Assembly: GCA_008682415.1 (NCBI GenBank)
Contig: VANK01000008.1
Span: 124,001 to 188,000, forward strand
Direction of reading: 5' to 3'
DNA length: 64,000 nucleotides
Source of the DNA: Acidobacteria bacterium AB60
GTDB taxonomy: Bacteria; Acidobacteriota; Terriglobia; Terriglobales; Acidobacteriaceae
Below the pieces are notes generated by a model. That model worked only from the letters and a program-made list of their open reading frames with translations, made no database searches and was not told the origin of the DNA. A program made the position numbers and the translations under genes. Shown here one piece after another: positions 35,001 to 43,862 of this stretch (positions within the stretch are counted from its first letter, which is position 1; each line of letters begins with the position of its first letter).

Positions 35001-35451
35001 TTCGCCGCCCACCTCGGCCACAGCAGCCGACGGCAACATCTATGGCGGGACGATGAGCTCCTCCTCGGGCGCTCCCACGACCGGCCGTCCGCCGCAGATT
35101 GCGCGCAACAGCCAGCCTGGACCGGGAGTGCGCAACATTGACTTCCGCGTCACGCGCGATGTCCCGATCCACGAGCACGTCTACCTGGAATTCATCGGGG
35201 AGGCCTTCAACCTGATGAATCATCCCATCATCTCCGGTGTGAACACGACCTACTCCACCTACACCGGACCAACGGCCGCAAGCGGGGCTTGCCCGGCCAA
35301 CGCGGCGGTGCCGGCGGGTTCTTACTTCTGGGGGTGCATCACGCCCTTCGCAGCAAGCACGCCGGCTGCGGCCTTCGGCAAGGAGTCGGGTACCAACTCC
35401 GTGATCTACGGCCCGCGCCAGTTGCAGCTCTCCGCAAAGCTGTTCTTCTAG
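32074..35451 (+). CDS. TonB-dependent outer-membrane receptor with carboxypeptidase-regulatory domain
   Basis: This 1125-residue protein has a signal peptide (residues 1-31). A carboxypeptidase-regulatory-like beta-sandwich follows (about 38-120, 'GTISGTITDSTGSVVSGASVTV'), then a TonB plug (about 135-245, 'QNLPVNGRNWSDFVLLTPNV') and a large beta-barrel ending in an aromatic residue (SAKLFF). Such OAR/Oar-like receptors are abundant in Terriglobia and import large ligands such as oligosaccharides or peptides using TonB energy. No SusD partner, sigma factor or TonB gene is adjacent, so the ligand is not indicated. The two secreted peptidases upstream, on the opposite strand, make a peptide ligand conceivable. 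Confidence 0.93.
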   Translation: MIRTLLRQHRWIAVLAFFALTLLSSRFGNAQTAGAGTISGTITDSTGSVVSGASVTVTDTDTGVAHAYTSNGDGIYVAPFLQPGHYRVQATGGGFGTVEANNLILQVGQTLTMNLALSVQSTSATVQVSGETPLLDTERTEVSQVVDQQVIQNLPVNGRNWSDFVLLTPNVVQDGGTGLVAFHGISGLYNQNYVDGANNNQMLFSEARGRSSGAPFVYSLDSIKEFQSEASNYSVEFGQAAGGQVNAITRNGTNDLHGDLFYYLRYPDLNALDPFSKWSALHNHGNPFLLTQPIHQQQEFGGSVGGPIIKDKLFYFLTSDNFRRTGRALYYETNTVSQTPTGKFSDTTTISPTQCPTTITAAQCTAGINFLLGLQAAPRRFAKETLVFPRLDYQLNQKNLLYANFNFANFDQTFGYNASPTFSNSSPSTNAPTSYHERFAVAHWTSTLTSTAVNDLRFQWGRDLETAGANASGPSVGMGAETYGMPNALPRIAEPDEHRYQITDVFDKVWGRHTFKFGGDINLVHEVMINLFQGGGIYGYSGNVTQEFQNWIVDAFAGQPGDTDPFAGSHYNTFVQTVDAINPISKAGADDFWMKMYDGFAEDSWKVNNHFTVNLGVRYDFQLTPNPAKPNTSTALAAKYNTTIKNVSDRIQPRVGFAWTPYEGTVVRGGYGLFSGLNQGSTYYAMRVENGIYQINYNYNGCNASCTNSNAPALKFPNVPFLPDGPALSNALYPAGGAAPTVTNVSGRASISFHGLSPNFVPPLSQEFDLGVEQALPGKMSLSLGYVGSRATHLPVFLDANLVGQTPHGLRTFNLTDAHGVTTQTTVSYYLASDRIDPTLTSINAGFSVANSWYHSMAVTVRRPFANGLEVLLNHTWSKALDDDQVQGAFGTFYGGNPVLDPNNLKAEYGRADIDMRNRFVGTVLWKPSLKLSNRWMKEGLDGFTFSGTATESSGFPVVAAMSGTVSSLWSVKGLASPPTSATAADGNIYGGTMSSSSGAPTTGRPPQIARNSQPGPGVRNIDFRVTRDVPIHEHVYLEFIGEAFNLMNHPIISGVNTTYSTYTGPTAASGACPANAAVPAGSYFWGCITPFAASTPAAAFGKESGTNSVIYGPRQLQLSAKLFF

Positions 35452-35465
35452 GCCCGGCACAGCCC

Positions 35466-35509
35466 GAGGGGGCGGCAGCGCAAACAGCGCTGCCGCCCCC
35501 TCTCTTTCT
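35466..35509 (+). terminator. Rho-independent terminator of the TonB receptor gene
   Basis: GAGGGGGCGGCAGCGC (35466-35481) and GCGCTGCCGCCCCCTC (35487-35502) form a perfect 16-bp stem with an AAACA loop, followed by TCTTTCT, 15 bases after the stop. Confidence 0.9.
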
Positions 35510-35567
35510 GGCATGATTTCCGGCAAATCCCCAGGGCCGGTCCCGCGCCGGCGATTCTCATTTCTTC

Positions 35568-35595
35568 CTTATGCCCGGCGTGATAAAAGCATAAG
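35568..35595. promoter_or_regulatory. Inverted repeat upstream of the ATP-grasp operon
   Basis: CTTATGC (35568-35574) and GCATAAG (35589-35595) form a 7-bp dyad 105 bases before the ATP-grasp start. It may be an operator or promoter-proximal structure; no regulator gene is near. Confidence 0.3.
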
Positions 35596-35700
35596 AACTG
35601 AGCAGCAGCTGAGTTCGCGCGTCTCTGTGTCCGGTCCTCCGCGGGCCCGGGCACGATAGATTTTTGAGCTCTCTGCGCTGGTGAGGATCTTGCCCCGTTC

Positions 35701-37164
35701 ATGAGCGCCAGTCCGTCGCTCCAATTCGATGCACTCTTTGGCGATTACCCGCTGGACCGCGCGTTTGACGAGATGCGGGAACCTGGCGGCGAAGTTCGCG
35801 CTCCCTATCGGGCCATGGCGGAAACACTCAGCCGGCTTCCGCATGAGGAGCTGCAGCGCCGCAAGCAATCGGCCGATCTCTCCTTCCTCAACCAGGGCAT
35901 CACCTTCACCGTGTACGGCCACGATGAGGGAACCGAAAAGATTTTTCCCTACGACCTGCTGCCCCGGCTCATCACGTCCCAGGAGTGGTCCAAGATCGAG
36001 CGCGGCCTCACCCAGCGGGTCACGGCGCTCAACCACTTCCTGCAAGACATTTACTCCGATGCCAAGATTCTGAACGAGCAGGTCGTCCCGCGCGAGCTGG
36101 TGTACAGCTGCCGGCATTATCGGCGCCAGATGCGCGGATTGCAGGTCCCGCGCAACGTCTACATCACCGTGGTCGGCTCCGACCTGCTGCGCATGCCCGA
36201 CGGGGAGTTCGTCGTGCTGGAAGACAACCTGCGCGTGCCTTCCGGCGTCAGCTACATGCTCGCCAACCGGCGCGTCATGAAGCGCACCTTCCCGCACCTG
36301 TTTCACAGCTACGGCGTGCGCCCCATTGAGCAGTATCCGCAGCTGCTGCTGGCCACGCTGCGATCGCTGGCTCCGGAAGGCCGCCCCGAGCCCAATATCG
36401 TCCTGCTGACACCCGGCGTCTTCAACTCCGCTTACTTTGAGCACACCTACCTTGCTCGTCAAATGGGCATCGACCTGGTGGAAGGGCGCGACCTCGTCAC
36501 CCACGACAACTTCGTCTACACGCGTACCACGGACGGCCTGAAGCGCGTCGACGTGATCTATCGCCGTGTGGATGATGACTTCAGCGATCCCCTCGTGTTT
36601 CGCCCCGATTCGATTCTCGGCTGCGCCGGCCTCTTCAACGCCTATCGCGCCGGCAATGTGACGGTCACGAATGCCTTCGGCACCGGCCTCGCCGACGATA
36701 AGGCACTCTATGCCTACGTCCCCCGCATCATCCGCTACTACCTGAACGAGGATCCGATCCTGCCCAATGTGGAAACCTACCTTCTCACCGAGGAGAAGGA
36801 GCGCCGCCACGTTCTCGCCAACCTGGATAAGCTCGTGGTCAAGGCTGTGGGAGAAAGCGGCGGGTACGGCATGCTGATTGGCCCCCATGCGAGTGCCGCA
36901 AAACGCGAGGAGTTCGCGCAGCAGATCCAGGCAAATCCACGCAACTACATCGCGCAGCCCACTCTCAGCTTCTCTCGCGCTCCCTGCCTCATCGGAGATC
37001 GGCTGGTCCCTCGGCACGTGGACCTGCGGCCGTACATACTCTTTGGCGACAAGGTCAACATCGTTCCCGGAGGCCTTACGCGCGTCGCTCTCGACAAGGG
37101 CTCCCTGGTCGTCAACTCCTCACAAGGGGGCGGGAGCAAAGACACGTGGGTGCTGCAGCAATGA
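35701..37164 (+). CDS. Circularly permuted type 2 ATP-grasp protein
   Basis: This 487-residue protein belongs to the family formerly called DUF404/DUF407. Characteristic stretches are 'LNQGITFTVYGHDEGTEKIFPYDLLPR' (split here as seen from residue 60), 'GSDLLRMPDGEFVVLEDN' near 160 and 'LVVKAVGESGGYGMLIGP' near 380, which are the permuted ATP-binding parts. ATP-grasp enzymes join a carboxylate to an amine, so a peptide-like bond is the expected product. It is the first gene of a conserved trio with the alpha-E and transglutaminase genes (gaps of 18 and 15 bases). In other bacteria this trio is thought to build or modify a peptide; the product is unknown. Confidence 0.92.
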   Translation: MSASPSLQFDALFGDYPLDRAFDEMREPGGEVRAPYRAMAETLSRLPHEELQRRKQSADLSFLNQGITFTVYGHDEGTEKIFPYDLLPRLITSQEWSKIERGLTQRVTALNHFLQDIYSDAKILNEQVVPRELVYSCRHYRRQMRGLQVPRNVYITVVGSDLLRMPDGEFVVLEDNLRVPSGVSYMLANRRVMKRTFPHLFHSYGVRPIEQYPQLLLATLRSLAPEGRPEPNIVLLTPGVFNSAYFEHTYLARQMGIDLVEGRDLVTHDNFVYTRTTDGLKRVDVIYRRVDDDFSDPLVFRPDSILGCAGLFNAYRAGNVTVTNAFGTGLADDKALYAYVPRIIRYYLNEDPILPNVETYLLTEEKERRHVLANLDKLVVKAVGESGGYGMLIGPHASAAKREEFAQQIQANPRNYIAQPTLSFSRAPCLIGDRLVPRHVDLRPYILFGDKVNIVPGGLTRVALDKGSLVVNSSQGGGSKDTWVLQQ

Positions 37165-37182
37165 TGCCGGCCCGGAGAACGC

Positions 37183-38145
37183 ATGCTTAGTCGTGTTGCC
37201 GACAGCCTCTACTGGATGAGCCGCTACCTGGAGCGCGCCGAGAACACCGTGCGCCAGCTCGATGTCACCTCCAGCCTGATGCTCGATCCGGGCGGAGCCA
37301 GCGCGGAGATTCGCTGGCAGCGTCTCGTCGCATCGCTCGGCAATCCGCCCGGCCTCAACTGGCAGGGCGACTTCGACTCCATGGCGCACAAGCTGGTCTT
37401 CGATGATGAAAACCACGCCTGCGTCACCTCCAGCATCGATCTGGCCCGCGAAAATGCCCGCCAGGTCCGGGAAGAGATCTCCAGCGAACAATGGCAGAGG
37501 CTGAATCGCCTGTACCACCAGATCCATGCGCCGGAGGCGGAAACCCAGTTCACCGCCAATCCCAGCGACTTCCTCTCTTCCATCATCGACGGCATCCACC
37601 TCTTCAAAGGCGTGACAGACACGACGATGATCCACGGCCAGGGATGGCAGTTCATTCGCATGGGCCGCTATCTTGAACGCTGCTACTCCACCGCGACGCT
37701 GCTCGAAGTCTTTCAACCCGAACTTCTCGGGCTCCCGGAACGCGAGCACTCCGGCTACCAGTATCTTGAGCAAGTGGGCCTGCTGCGCTGTTGTACGGCC
37801 TTCGAGGCCTACTGCCAGGTCTACACCGCCGATATCGCTCCAGAACGCATCCTCGAATTCCTTTTGCTGAACAGCGACTTCCCGCATTCCATCCGCTACT
37901 GTGTGGACAGTGCCCTGGATGCGCTGGAGTCGATTCAGAGAGCCAGCGCGCGTCGCCCATCGGACGAGCTGCGTTCCGCGATCGGCCGGCTTCACGCCAT
38001 GCTGGGCTTCACCACCGTCGGGGAGATCATCGAGGGAGGTTCCGCCAGCTTTCTGCACCGCATTCGCGAGCAGTGCATGACCATTCACGAGATCCTTTAC
38101 CGCTACTACGTCCAATACTCCATCCAGTCCGCACTCACGGCCTGA
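37183..38145 (+). CDS. Alpha-E domain protein (DUF403)
   Basis: A 320-residue, mostly helical protein whose start is diagnostic for the family ('MLSRVADSLYWMSRYLERAENTVRQLDV'). Central motifs 'GWQFIRMGRYLERCYSTATLLEV' and the helical C-terminus fit too. It has no known enzymatic residues and may act as a carrier or scaffold for the ATP-grasp partner encoded immediately upstream. It sits second in the three-gene operon, with 18 bases before and 15 bases after. Confidence 0.92.
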   Translation: MLSRVADSLYWMSRYLERAENTVRQLDVTSSLMLDPGGASAEIRWQRLVASLGNPPGLNWQGDFDSMAHKLVFDDENHACVTSSIDLARENARQVREEISSEQWQRLNRLYHQIHAPEAETQFTANPSDFLSSIIDGIHLFKGVTDTTMIHGQGWQFIRMGRYLERCYSTATLLEVFQPELLGLPEREHSGYQYLEQVGLLRCCTAFEAYCQVYTADIAPERILEFLLLNSDFPHSIRYCVDSALDALESIQRASARRPSDELRSAIGRLHAMLGFTTVGEIIEGGSASFLHRIREQCMTIHEILYRYYVQYSIQSALTA

Positions 38146-38160
38146 GCTGCGCGAGGCGCC

Positions 38161-39144
38161 ATGCACTTTTACTCAATCCGGCATCTCACTCGTTTCCGCT
38201 ACGCCAACAGCATCAGCGAGAGCATTATGGAAACGCGCATGCACCCGCGCTCCGACAGCCACCAACAGTGCCTCAGCTTTTCGCTCTCCGTCAGCCCCCG
38301 TTGCCGCGCCTTCACCTATCGCGATCATCTCGGCAACAACGTTCATCACTTCGACATTCCCGGGGAGCACACGCAGCTCGTCATCATCGCCGAGTCCGTG
38401 GTGGAGCAGCAGCCGGTACCCGAAATCCCAGAAGCACTTGGCCCCGAGGCGTGGAACGAACTGGACGAAACAATCCGGGCAGGCGACTACTGGGAGATGC
38501 TTCTGCCCAGCACCTTCGCCGTCTCCAGCCCCGCGCTGCTTGCGCTCGCCGACCAGCTGGAACTGAGGCGGCGCGACGACCCTCTCTCACTGGTGCGCGA
38601 GCTCAACCAGCGGCTCTTTGGCTACTTCGAGTATGTCCCTCGCCACACCCGCGTTGATTCCCCCATCGACGACGCCATTGTGAGCCGCAAAGGGGTCTGC
38701 CAGGACGTGGCCCACACCATGATCGCCCTGCTCCGGCACGTCGGCATCCCCGCCCGCTACGTCTCTGGCTATCTCTACCGCGGCACCGACGACCACGACC
38801 GCTCCACTCCCGATGCCACGCATGCGTGGGTCGATGCGTTTTTGCCGCCGTTGGGCTGGGTGGGGTTCGATCCCACCAATAACCTTCTTGCGCAGCAACG
38901 CCACATCCGCACCGCCATCGGGCGCGACTATGCTGACGTTCCACCGACGCATGGTATCTTCCGCGGGAAGACAGGCAGCGATCTCTACGTGGCCGTGCGC
39001 GTCGAAGCAGGGGATCGCCTTCCCGAACTCGAACAGAAGACGCCCATTCCCGAGGACTGGTCTGTGCTGGTGGAGAACTCCCAGGAGCCTCCCGCGCGAC
39101 TGAGCCCGGCTCGTAAGCTGCAGCAGATGCAGCAGCAGCAATAA
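38161..39144 (+). CDS. Transglutaminase-like cysteine protease family protein
   Basis: This 327-residue protein has an N-terminal beta domain ('YSIRHLTRFRYANSISESIMETRMHPR') and a transglutaminase core. The catalytic triad is visible: Cys in 'SRKGVCQDVAHTMIALLRHVGIPARYVSGYL' near residue 180, His in 'ATHAWVDAFLPPLGWVGFDPTNN' near 220, and the Asp in the same segment. Such proteins hydrolyse or form amide bonds. As the third gene of the ATP-grasp/alpha-E operon it probably processes the peptide made there. The C-terminus ends in a Gln-rich run. Confidence 0.92.
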   Translation: MHFYSIRHLTRFRYANSISESIMETRMHPRSDSHQQCLSFSLSVSPRCRAFTYRDHLGNNVHHFDIPGEHTQLVIIAESVVEQQPVPEIPEALGPEAWNELDETIRAGDYWEMLLPSTFAVSSPALLALADQLELRRRDDPLSLVRELNQRLFGYFEYVPRHTRVDSPIDDAIVSRKGVCQDVAHTMIALLRHVGIPARYVSGYLYRGTDDHDRSTPDATHAWVDAFLPPLGWVGFDPTNNLLAQQRHIRTAIGRDYADVPPTHGIFRGKTGSDLYVAVRVEAGDRLPELEQKTPIPEDWSVLVENSQEPPARLSPARKLQQMQQQQ

Positions 39145-39176
39145 GCCAACCAGAGCCTTCCGGCCGCCAGGCAGCG

Positions 39177-39995
39177 CTAGTGTTGCGCAGTCGCCTTCTT
39201 GTCCGCGGTGTTCGAGCCGGGCGCCGTGACGCTTTGTTCCGCGAAATGATCTCCCGCTGCAATCTTCGCCGGGGGCGCACCCTCGTTCTTCACCAGGATC
39301 GAGATGCGCCGGTTGCCGGGGTCAAAGGGATTCGCCTGATCGCGCAGGAGCTGATCGGCATAGCCCCGCACCTGGCTCACCTGGTCGGCGCGCACACCAT
39401 CCAGTTGCAGAAGACGCCGCGCGGCATTGGCGCGATCGGCGGATAGCTCCCAGTTGCTGTACGTGAGGTCATTTGAATATGGCGCGGCATCCGTGTGCCC
39501 CTCAATCAGCAGCTTGTTCGGCAGAGCCTTCAACTCTCCCGCCAGCAGGGCCAGAAGTTCCTGCCCGCTTTCGCTAAGCCGCGCGCTCCCGCTCTGGTAG
39601 AACGTTCCATTCTTCCCTTCCAGAAGTTCGACCCTCAACCCCTCCGCCGTGATCGTAATTTCGATCTGCTTCGAGAGTCTCTCCAACTCCTGCTTCTGAC
39701 GAATCTCCTGCTCCAGCTTCTGCTTGAGGCGCTTCATGCCTTCGTCCTGGGTAACGGAGATCCCGTTGCCGTTCATCGTCGTTCCCAGCAGGTTGGCTGT
39801 GCCCTTGGGATCGTTGAAGTATCCGGCCACCGCCTTCTTGACCTTGTCGCTCGCTCCCATCAGCCAGAGGACAATGAACAGCGCCATCATGGCCGTAACA
39901 AAATCGGCGTACGCCACCTTCCAGGCCCCGCCGTGATGACCGCCGTGCCCAGCCTTCTTCCTGATGATGAGTATGGGGCGCGTCTTCGAAGTCAT
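39177..39995 (-). CDS. motB: Flagellar motor stator protein MotB
   Basis: A 272-residue MotB. After a basic N-terminus ('TRPILIIRKKAGHGGHHGGAWKVAYADFVTAMMALFIVLWLM', one membrane helix with the conserved proton-carrying Asp in YADFVTAM) comes a coiled-coil/plug region (about 75-115). The OmpA-like peptidoglycan-binding domain spans about 140-240 ('LLIEGHTDAAPYSNDLTYSNWELSADRANAARRLL'). With MotA it forms the ion-conducting stator. The frame extends to 40085, but ATG 39995 gives the usual start. It lies 10 bases after motA in the same operon. No other flagellar genes are in the window. Confidence 0.93.
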   Translation of the reverse strand: MTSKTRPILIIRKKAGHGGHHGGAWKVAYADFVTAMMALFIVLWLMGASDKVKKAVAGYFNDPKGTANLLGTTMNGNGISVTQDEGMKRLKQKLEQEIRQKQELERLSKQIEITITAEGLRVELLEGKNGTFYQSGSARLSESGQELLALLAGELKALPNKLLIEGHTDAAPYSNDLTYSNWELSADRANAARRLLQLDGVRADQVSQVRGYADQLLRDQANPFDPGNRRISILVKNEGAPPAKIAAGDHFAEQSVTAPGSNTADKKATAQH

Positions 39996-40005
39996 GGGCG
40001 ATACC

Positions 40006-40887
40006 TTATGCAGCCGCCGGCGCTGCTGCTTCGGCCGGCTGCCCCTTACAGCTCTTCTCCATCTCGTCAAAACTGGGCCGCACATGCGCCGGAATGGCGC
40101 GCCGGGCCATCTCTACCGCAACGATCGGAGCCGCGCCTTTCAGAAACGAAGTCAGCAAAACGCGCAGAACATGCAGATAATGGTTGTGCTCCTCCGCGGC
40201 CTTGGCCATGTTCGCGCTCAGCGGACCCGCCACCCCGTAGCACAACAGGATTCCCAGAAACGTACCCACCAGCGCCGCCGCCACCTTGTGGCCAATCTCC
40301 TCGGGAGGACCGCCCAGGGCTCCCATCGTAATCACCACGCCCAGAACCGCCGCCACAATTCCCAATCCGGGCAGCGAATCGGCAGTCGTCGAGAGCGCGT
40401 TGACCGGCTGCGTCGCTTCGTCGTGATGCACCTCCATGTCCAGTTCCATCATCTGGTCCATGTCGAAGGGCTCCACACCCCCGGTGATCGCCATACGCAG
40501 TGTGTCGCACACAAAATCCCGGGCGGCATGATCGGCCAGGAACTCGGCATGATCCTTGAAGAGCGGACTGGCCTCGGGCTTCTCGACATCATTCTCCACG
40601 CTGAGCAGCCCTTCTTTGCGCACCTTGTTCAGGAACTGGTACATCATCTTCAGCGCGTCGAGATAGCGCGCCTTGTGCAGCTTCGACCCCTTCAACACTC
40701 CCAGCACGCCACTGCCAATCCCCTTCAGGATGTGCACCGGATTGGCTACGAGCAGCGTCCCTAAGGACGCACCGGCGATGATCAGCAGCTCGGCCGGCTG
40801 CACCAGAACTGCCAGATGGCCCTTCTCCATGAGAAAGCCGCCGATGACCGCGGCAAACACGATCACGATTCCGAGAATGGCGATCAT
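40006..40887 (-). CDS. motA: Flagellar motor stator protein MotA
   Basis: A 293-residue MotA with four membrane helices: about residues 5-20, 33-50, 170-190 and 200-225. The family signature 'ADSLPGLGIVAAVLGVVITMGALG' and the following 'LVGTFLGILLCYGVAGPLSANM' are present. The cytoplasmic loop carries the charged residues that contact the rotor. The start overlaps the stop of the upstream GGDEF gene (ATGA-type overlap), so all three genes are translated together. The Ala-rich C-terminus is not conserved. Confidence 0.95.
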   Translation of the reverse strand: MIAILGIVIVFAAVIGGFLMEKGHLAVLVQPAELLIIAGASLGTLLVANPVHILKGIGSGVLGVLKGSKLHKARYLDALKMMYQFLNKVRKEGLLSVENDVEKPEASPLFKDHAEFLADHAARDFVCDTLRMAITGGVEPFDMDQMMELDMEVHHDEATQPVNALSTTADSLPGLGIVAAVLGVVITMGALGGPPEEIGHKVAAALVGTFLGILLCYGVAGPLSANMAKAAEEHNHYLHVLRVLLTSFLKGAAPIVAVEMARRAIPAHVRPSFDEMEKSCKGQPAEAAAPAAA

Positions 40888-41768
40888 GCGATCCTCCCGG
40901 TCACAACCGTCGCGTGGTTTCCGCCCGCGCGCATGCTGGCCTCCATCGCTTGCCGTGAACGCTCCAGAAGCGCTGGCAGGTTATCCTCCGGTTCGGCGAT
41001 AGAGCCTCCGACGCTGACCGAAAGGGAGATACGATCGCCCCACCAGCGGAAGTCAGTGGTTCGCGCCACGCTGGTGAGCGCCTGCGCACGCTGCGCGAGG
41101 CCCGTGCCCGCTGCCTCCCGCGCCACCAGGAGAAACTCGTCCTCCCCCCACCGGCCGAGTTCTTCTCCAGCGGCCAGGGCATTGGCCAGCGTGCGCTCCA
41201 CATCTTCCAGCATTGCCTCGCAGGCGCGCGCCCCGTGGGTCTTGCGCAGCATGGCCGCCTGATCCACCGCGATCCACAGAACCGCCAGGGTTGATCGAGT
41301 GTTCCGCGACTCCGCATACGCGAGTTCCAAACGCTCCTGGAAGTCCGCCTGCGCCTCGGTCAGTTCGTCGCCCTCCGTACTCTGGGCCTGTGGGAAAGCG
41401 GCTCTCTCCTCGGCGCGATGAAACACCGTCGCCGACCCGACACGCGCCCCCAGTCCATCGCGCAGCACCAGCCGGCGCGCCACCACCGGCAGGTCGCGCC
41501 CGCACTGATGCTGAGCGTGCACCAGCGCTCCCGGAACGGCAGGCCGGCATCGATCGTCCGCGTCCCCCAGCGGACAGGAGGTAAGCGCGTCCAGGCCGCC
41601 AGGTATCAGCCGCCCCAGCACCTGCGCGCCGGAAAAACCCGTAATACTCTCCGCCGCTCGATTCCAGAAGATCACCCGCCCGGACTCATCCAGAATCGCC
41701 AAGCCCTCGCGATAAACCTCGAGAGCCGCTTCCAACAGCTCCGCACGTTCCGCCATCCACGACTCCAC
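40884..41768 (-). CDS. PAS-GGDEF protein with a GEDEF variant active site
   Basis: A 294-residue cytoplasmic protein. The N-terminal PAS domain (about 8-60, 'YREGLAILDESGRVIFWNRAAESITGFSG') is followed by a short linker and a GGDEF diguanylate-cyclase domain (about 140-290, including 'LGRWGEDEFLLVAREAAGTG'). The signature loop reads GEDEF instead of GGDEF/GGEEF: the metal-binding Asp/Glu pair is kept but the second Gly is Glu, so activity is uncertain. The domain would make or sense cyclic di-GMP. Its stop overlaps motA, tying it directly to expression of the flagellar stator. A PilZ protein, a potential cyclic di-GMP receptor, is encoded at 53.2 kb. Confidence 0.85.
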   Translation of the reverse strand: MESWMAERAELLEAALEVYREGLAILDESGRVIFWNRAAESITGFSGAQVLGRLIPGGLDALTSCPLGDADDRCRPAVPGALVHAQHQCGRDLPVVARRLVLRDGLGARVGSATVFHRAEERAAFPQAQSTEGDELTEAQADFQERLELAYAESRNTRSTLAVLWIAVDQAAMLRKTHGARACEAMLEDVERTLANALAAGEELGRWGEDEFLLVAREAAGTGLAQRAQALTSVARTTDFRWWGDRISLSVSVGGSIAEPEDNLPALLERSRQAMEASMRAGGNHATVVTGRIA

Positions 41769-41850
41769 AAGGCCCGTGGCCCTGCTCTGAGGGCCGGGGT
41801 GTTCCCTTGCTTCATCGGCAGCAGACCGGCCAACTTGACCGGCAGCCGCC

Positions 41851-42153
41851 CTAGTGGACGGGACCCTGCGGAAAGTTCACATTCTGCGGTTCCAGGTTGA
41901 GCGGACCAAAGGCCTGCTCGTACTGCGCCAGGTGCTGCCCCAGTACGTTCCACAGCGCCTTGGCCTGCTGCGGGCTCAGGTACACCGCGGCGTGATTCTT
42001 GATCGTCACCTGGTCCGGCGACTCGCTCGAAGCCAGCCCGAATACCAGTTGGAAGTCCCACACGCTGACGCGCACCTGCACGCTGTTGGCATAGGTCTCA
42101 CGAAAATCGGCAGACTGGGCGACGTTCAATTGGGGCTGAGGACTTGGGTTCAT
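41851..42153 (-). CDS. DUF3467 family protein
   Basis: A 100-residue protein of a small conserved family of unknown function ('YANSVQVRVSVWDFQLVFGLASSE', 'AAVYLSPQQAKALWNVLGQHLAQYEQAFG'). It is soluble, with no signal peptide or catalytic motif. The frame is open to 42252, but ATG 42153 gives the family's N-terminus. It lies alone between tRNA-Leu and the GGDEF-mot operon on the same strand. Confidence 0.8.
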   Translation of the reverse strand: MNPSPQPQLNVAQSADFRETYANSVQVRVSVWDFQLVFGLASSESPDQVTIKNHAAVYLSPQQAKALWNVLGQHLAQYEQAFGPLNLEPQNVNFPQGPVH

Positions 42154-42222
42154 GTCTCCCAGATTACTCCGCAGAGTCGCAGAGAAAGCGGAGAGGAGAA
42201 ACTGACACCGGCGAGGGAACCC

Positions 42223-42306
42223 TGGTGCGGAAGGCGGGACTTGAACCCGCAAGCCTTGCGGCGCTAGCTCCTAAGGCTAGTGTGTTTGCCATTTCACCAC
42301 TTCCGC
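42223..42306 (-). tRNA. tRNA-Leu (anticodon UAG)
   Basis: On the minus strand the acceptor stem GCGGAAG (from 42306) pairs with CTTCCGC, followed by discriminator A and encoded CCA (42223-42225). The anticodon stem CTAGC/GCTAG encloses CTTAGGA, anticodon TAG (42271-42273). The long variable arm (GCGCCGCAAGGCTTG) is typical of tRNA-Leu. Confidence 0.97.
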
Positions 42307-42724
42307 ACTGCTCCAAGTCTAGTGGCAAGGATTTTGGGGCGCAATCCCAAGTCAACCCGATGTGCCGGAAACGAGGCCCTTGCCCCGGACACAGAGACCG
42401 CAGGTGCGGCACAGTTGCCCGCTTCGGCATCGAACTCTGCGGCGACGAAATCGGCGTCAAATAGTTGACATGAAGACGAGGAATTTTGGCCCTCCCTATG
42501 CGATAATCCAAGTGGAAAACTCCTCGTTTAGCTTGGTAACCAAGAGATATTTGAAGGTTCTATCCACTAGCCCAGGGATCTCCCGGTAGTGATTCGGTCT
42601 CGGGAACAAGAACCCGTTCACCACATCAAAAATGGCGGAAGATTGCTCTCTCGGCATCGACTCAGGACCGCACACCTGAGCACTCCGCCTGCAGTGTTTC
42701 TGCCCCGCTAAGGAGGGCTGAAGG
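42307..42724. promoter_or_regulatory. Upstream region of the UXS-like gene
   Basis: No gene is seen in these 418 bases. A TTGACA (42465-42470) lacks a -10 box at normal spacing. TTGGC at 42486-42490 followed eleven bases on by TGC loosely fits a sigma-54 type -24/-12 arrangement. Both are weak, and the promoter remains undefined. Confidence 0.3.
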
Positions 42725-43699
<975 letters not shown>

Positions 43700-43862
43700 G
43701 CTTCCCCCACGGACTAGCTGCTTCCTCGCCCGCAATGCCGTCGCCTTCTTCCCAACCCGATTCGGAATAGTCCAATACCATGGAAGGAGAATTCCCGGGG
43801 CTTTTCCGGAAGCCCCCGGAGCCTCCCGCGCATCTGCTTGGAGAGAAGGATTCGCGCAAGAG

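Noticed and set aside
42486..42503. A sigma-54-like -24/-12 sequence upstream of the UXS-like gene
   Set aside because: Only the GG and GC cores match, and no sigma-54 activator gene or site is nearby.
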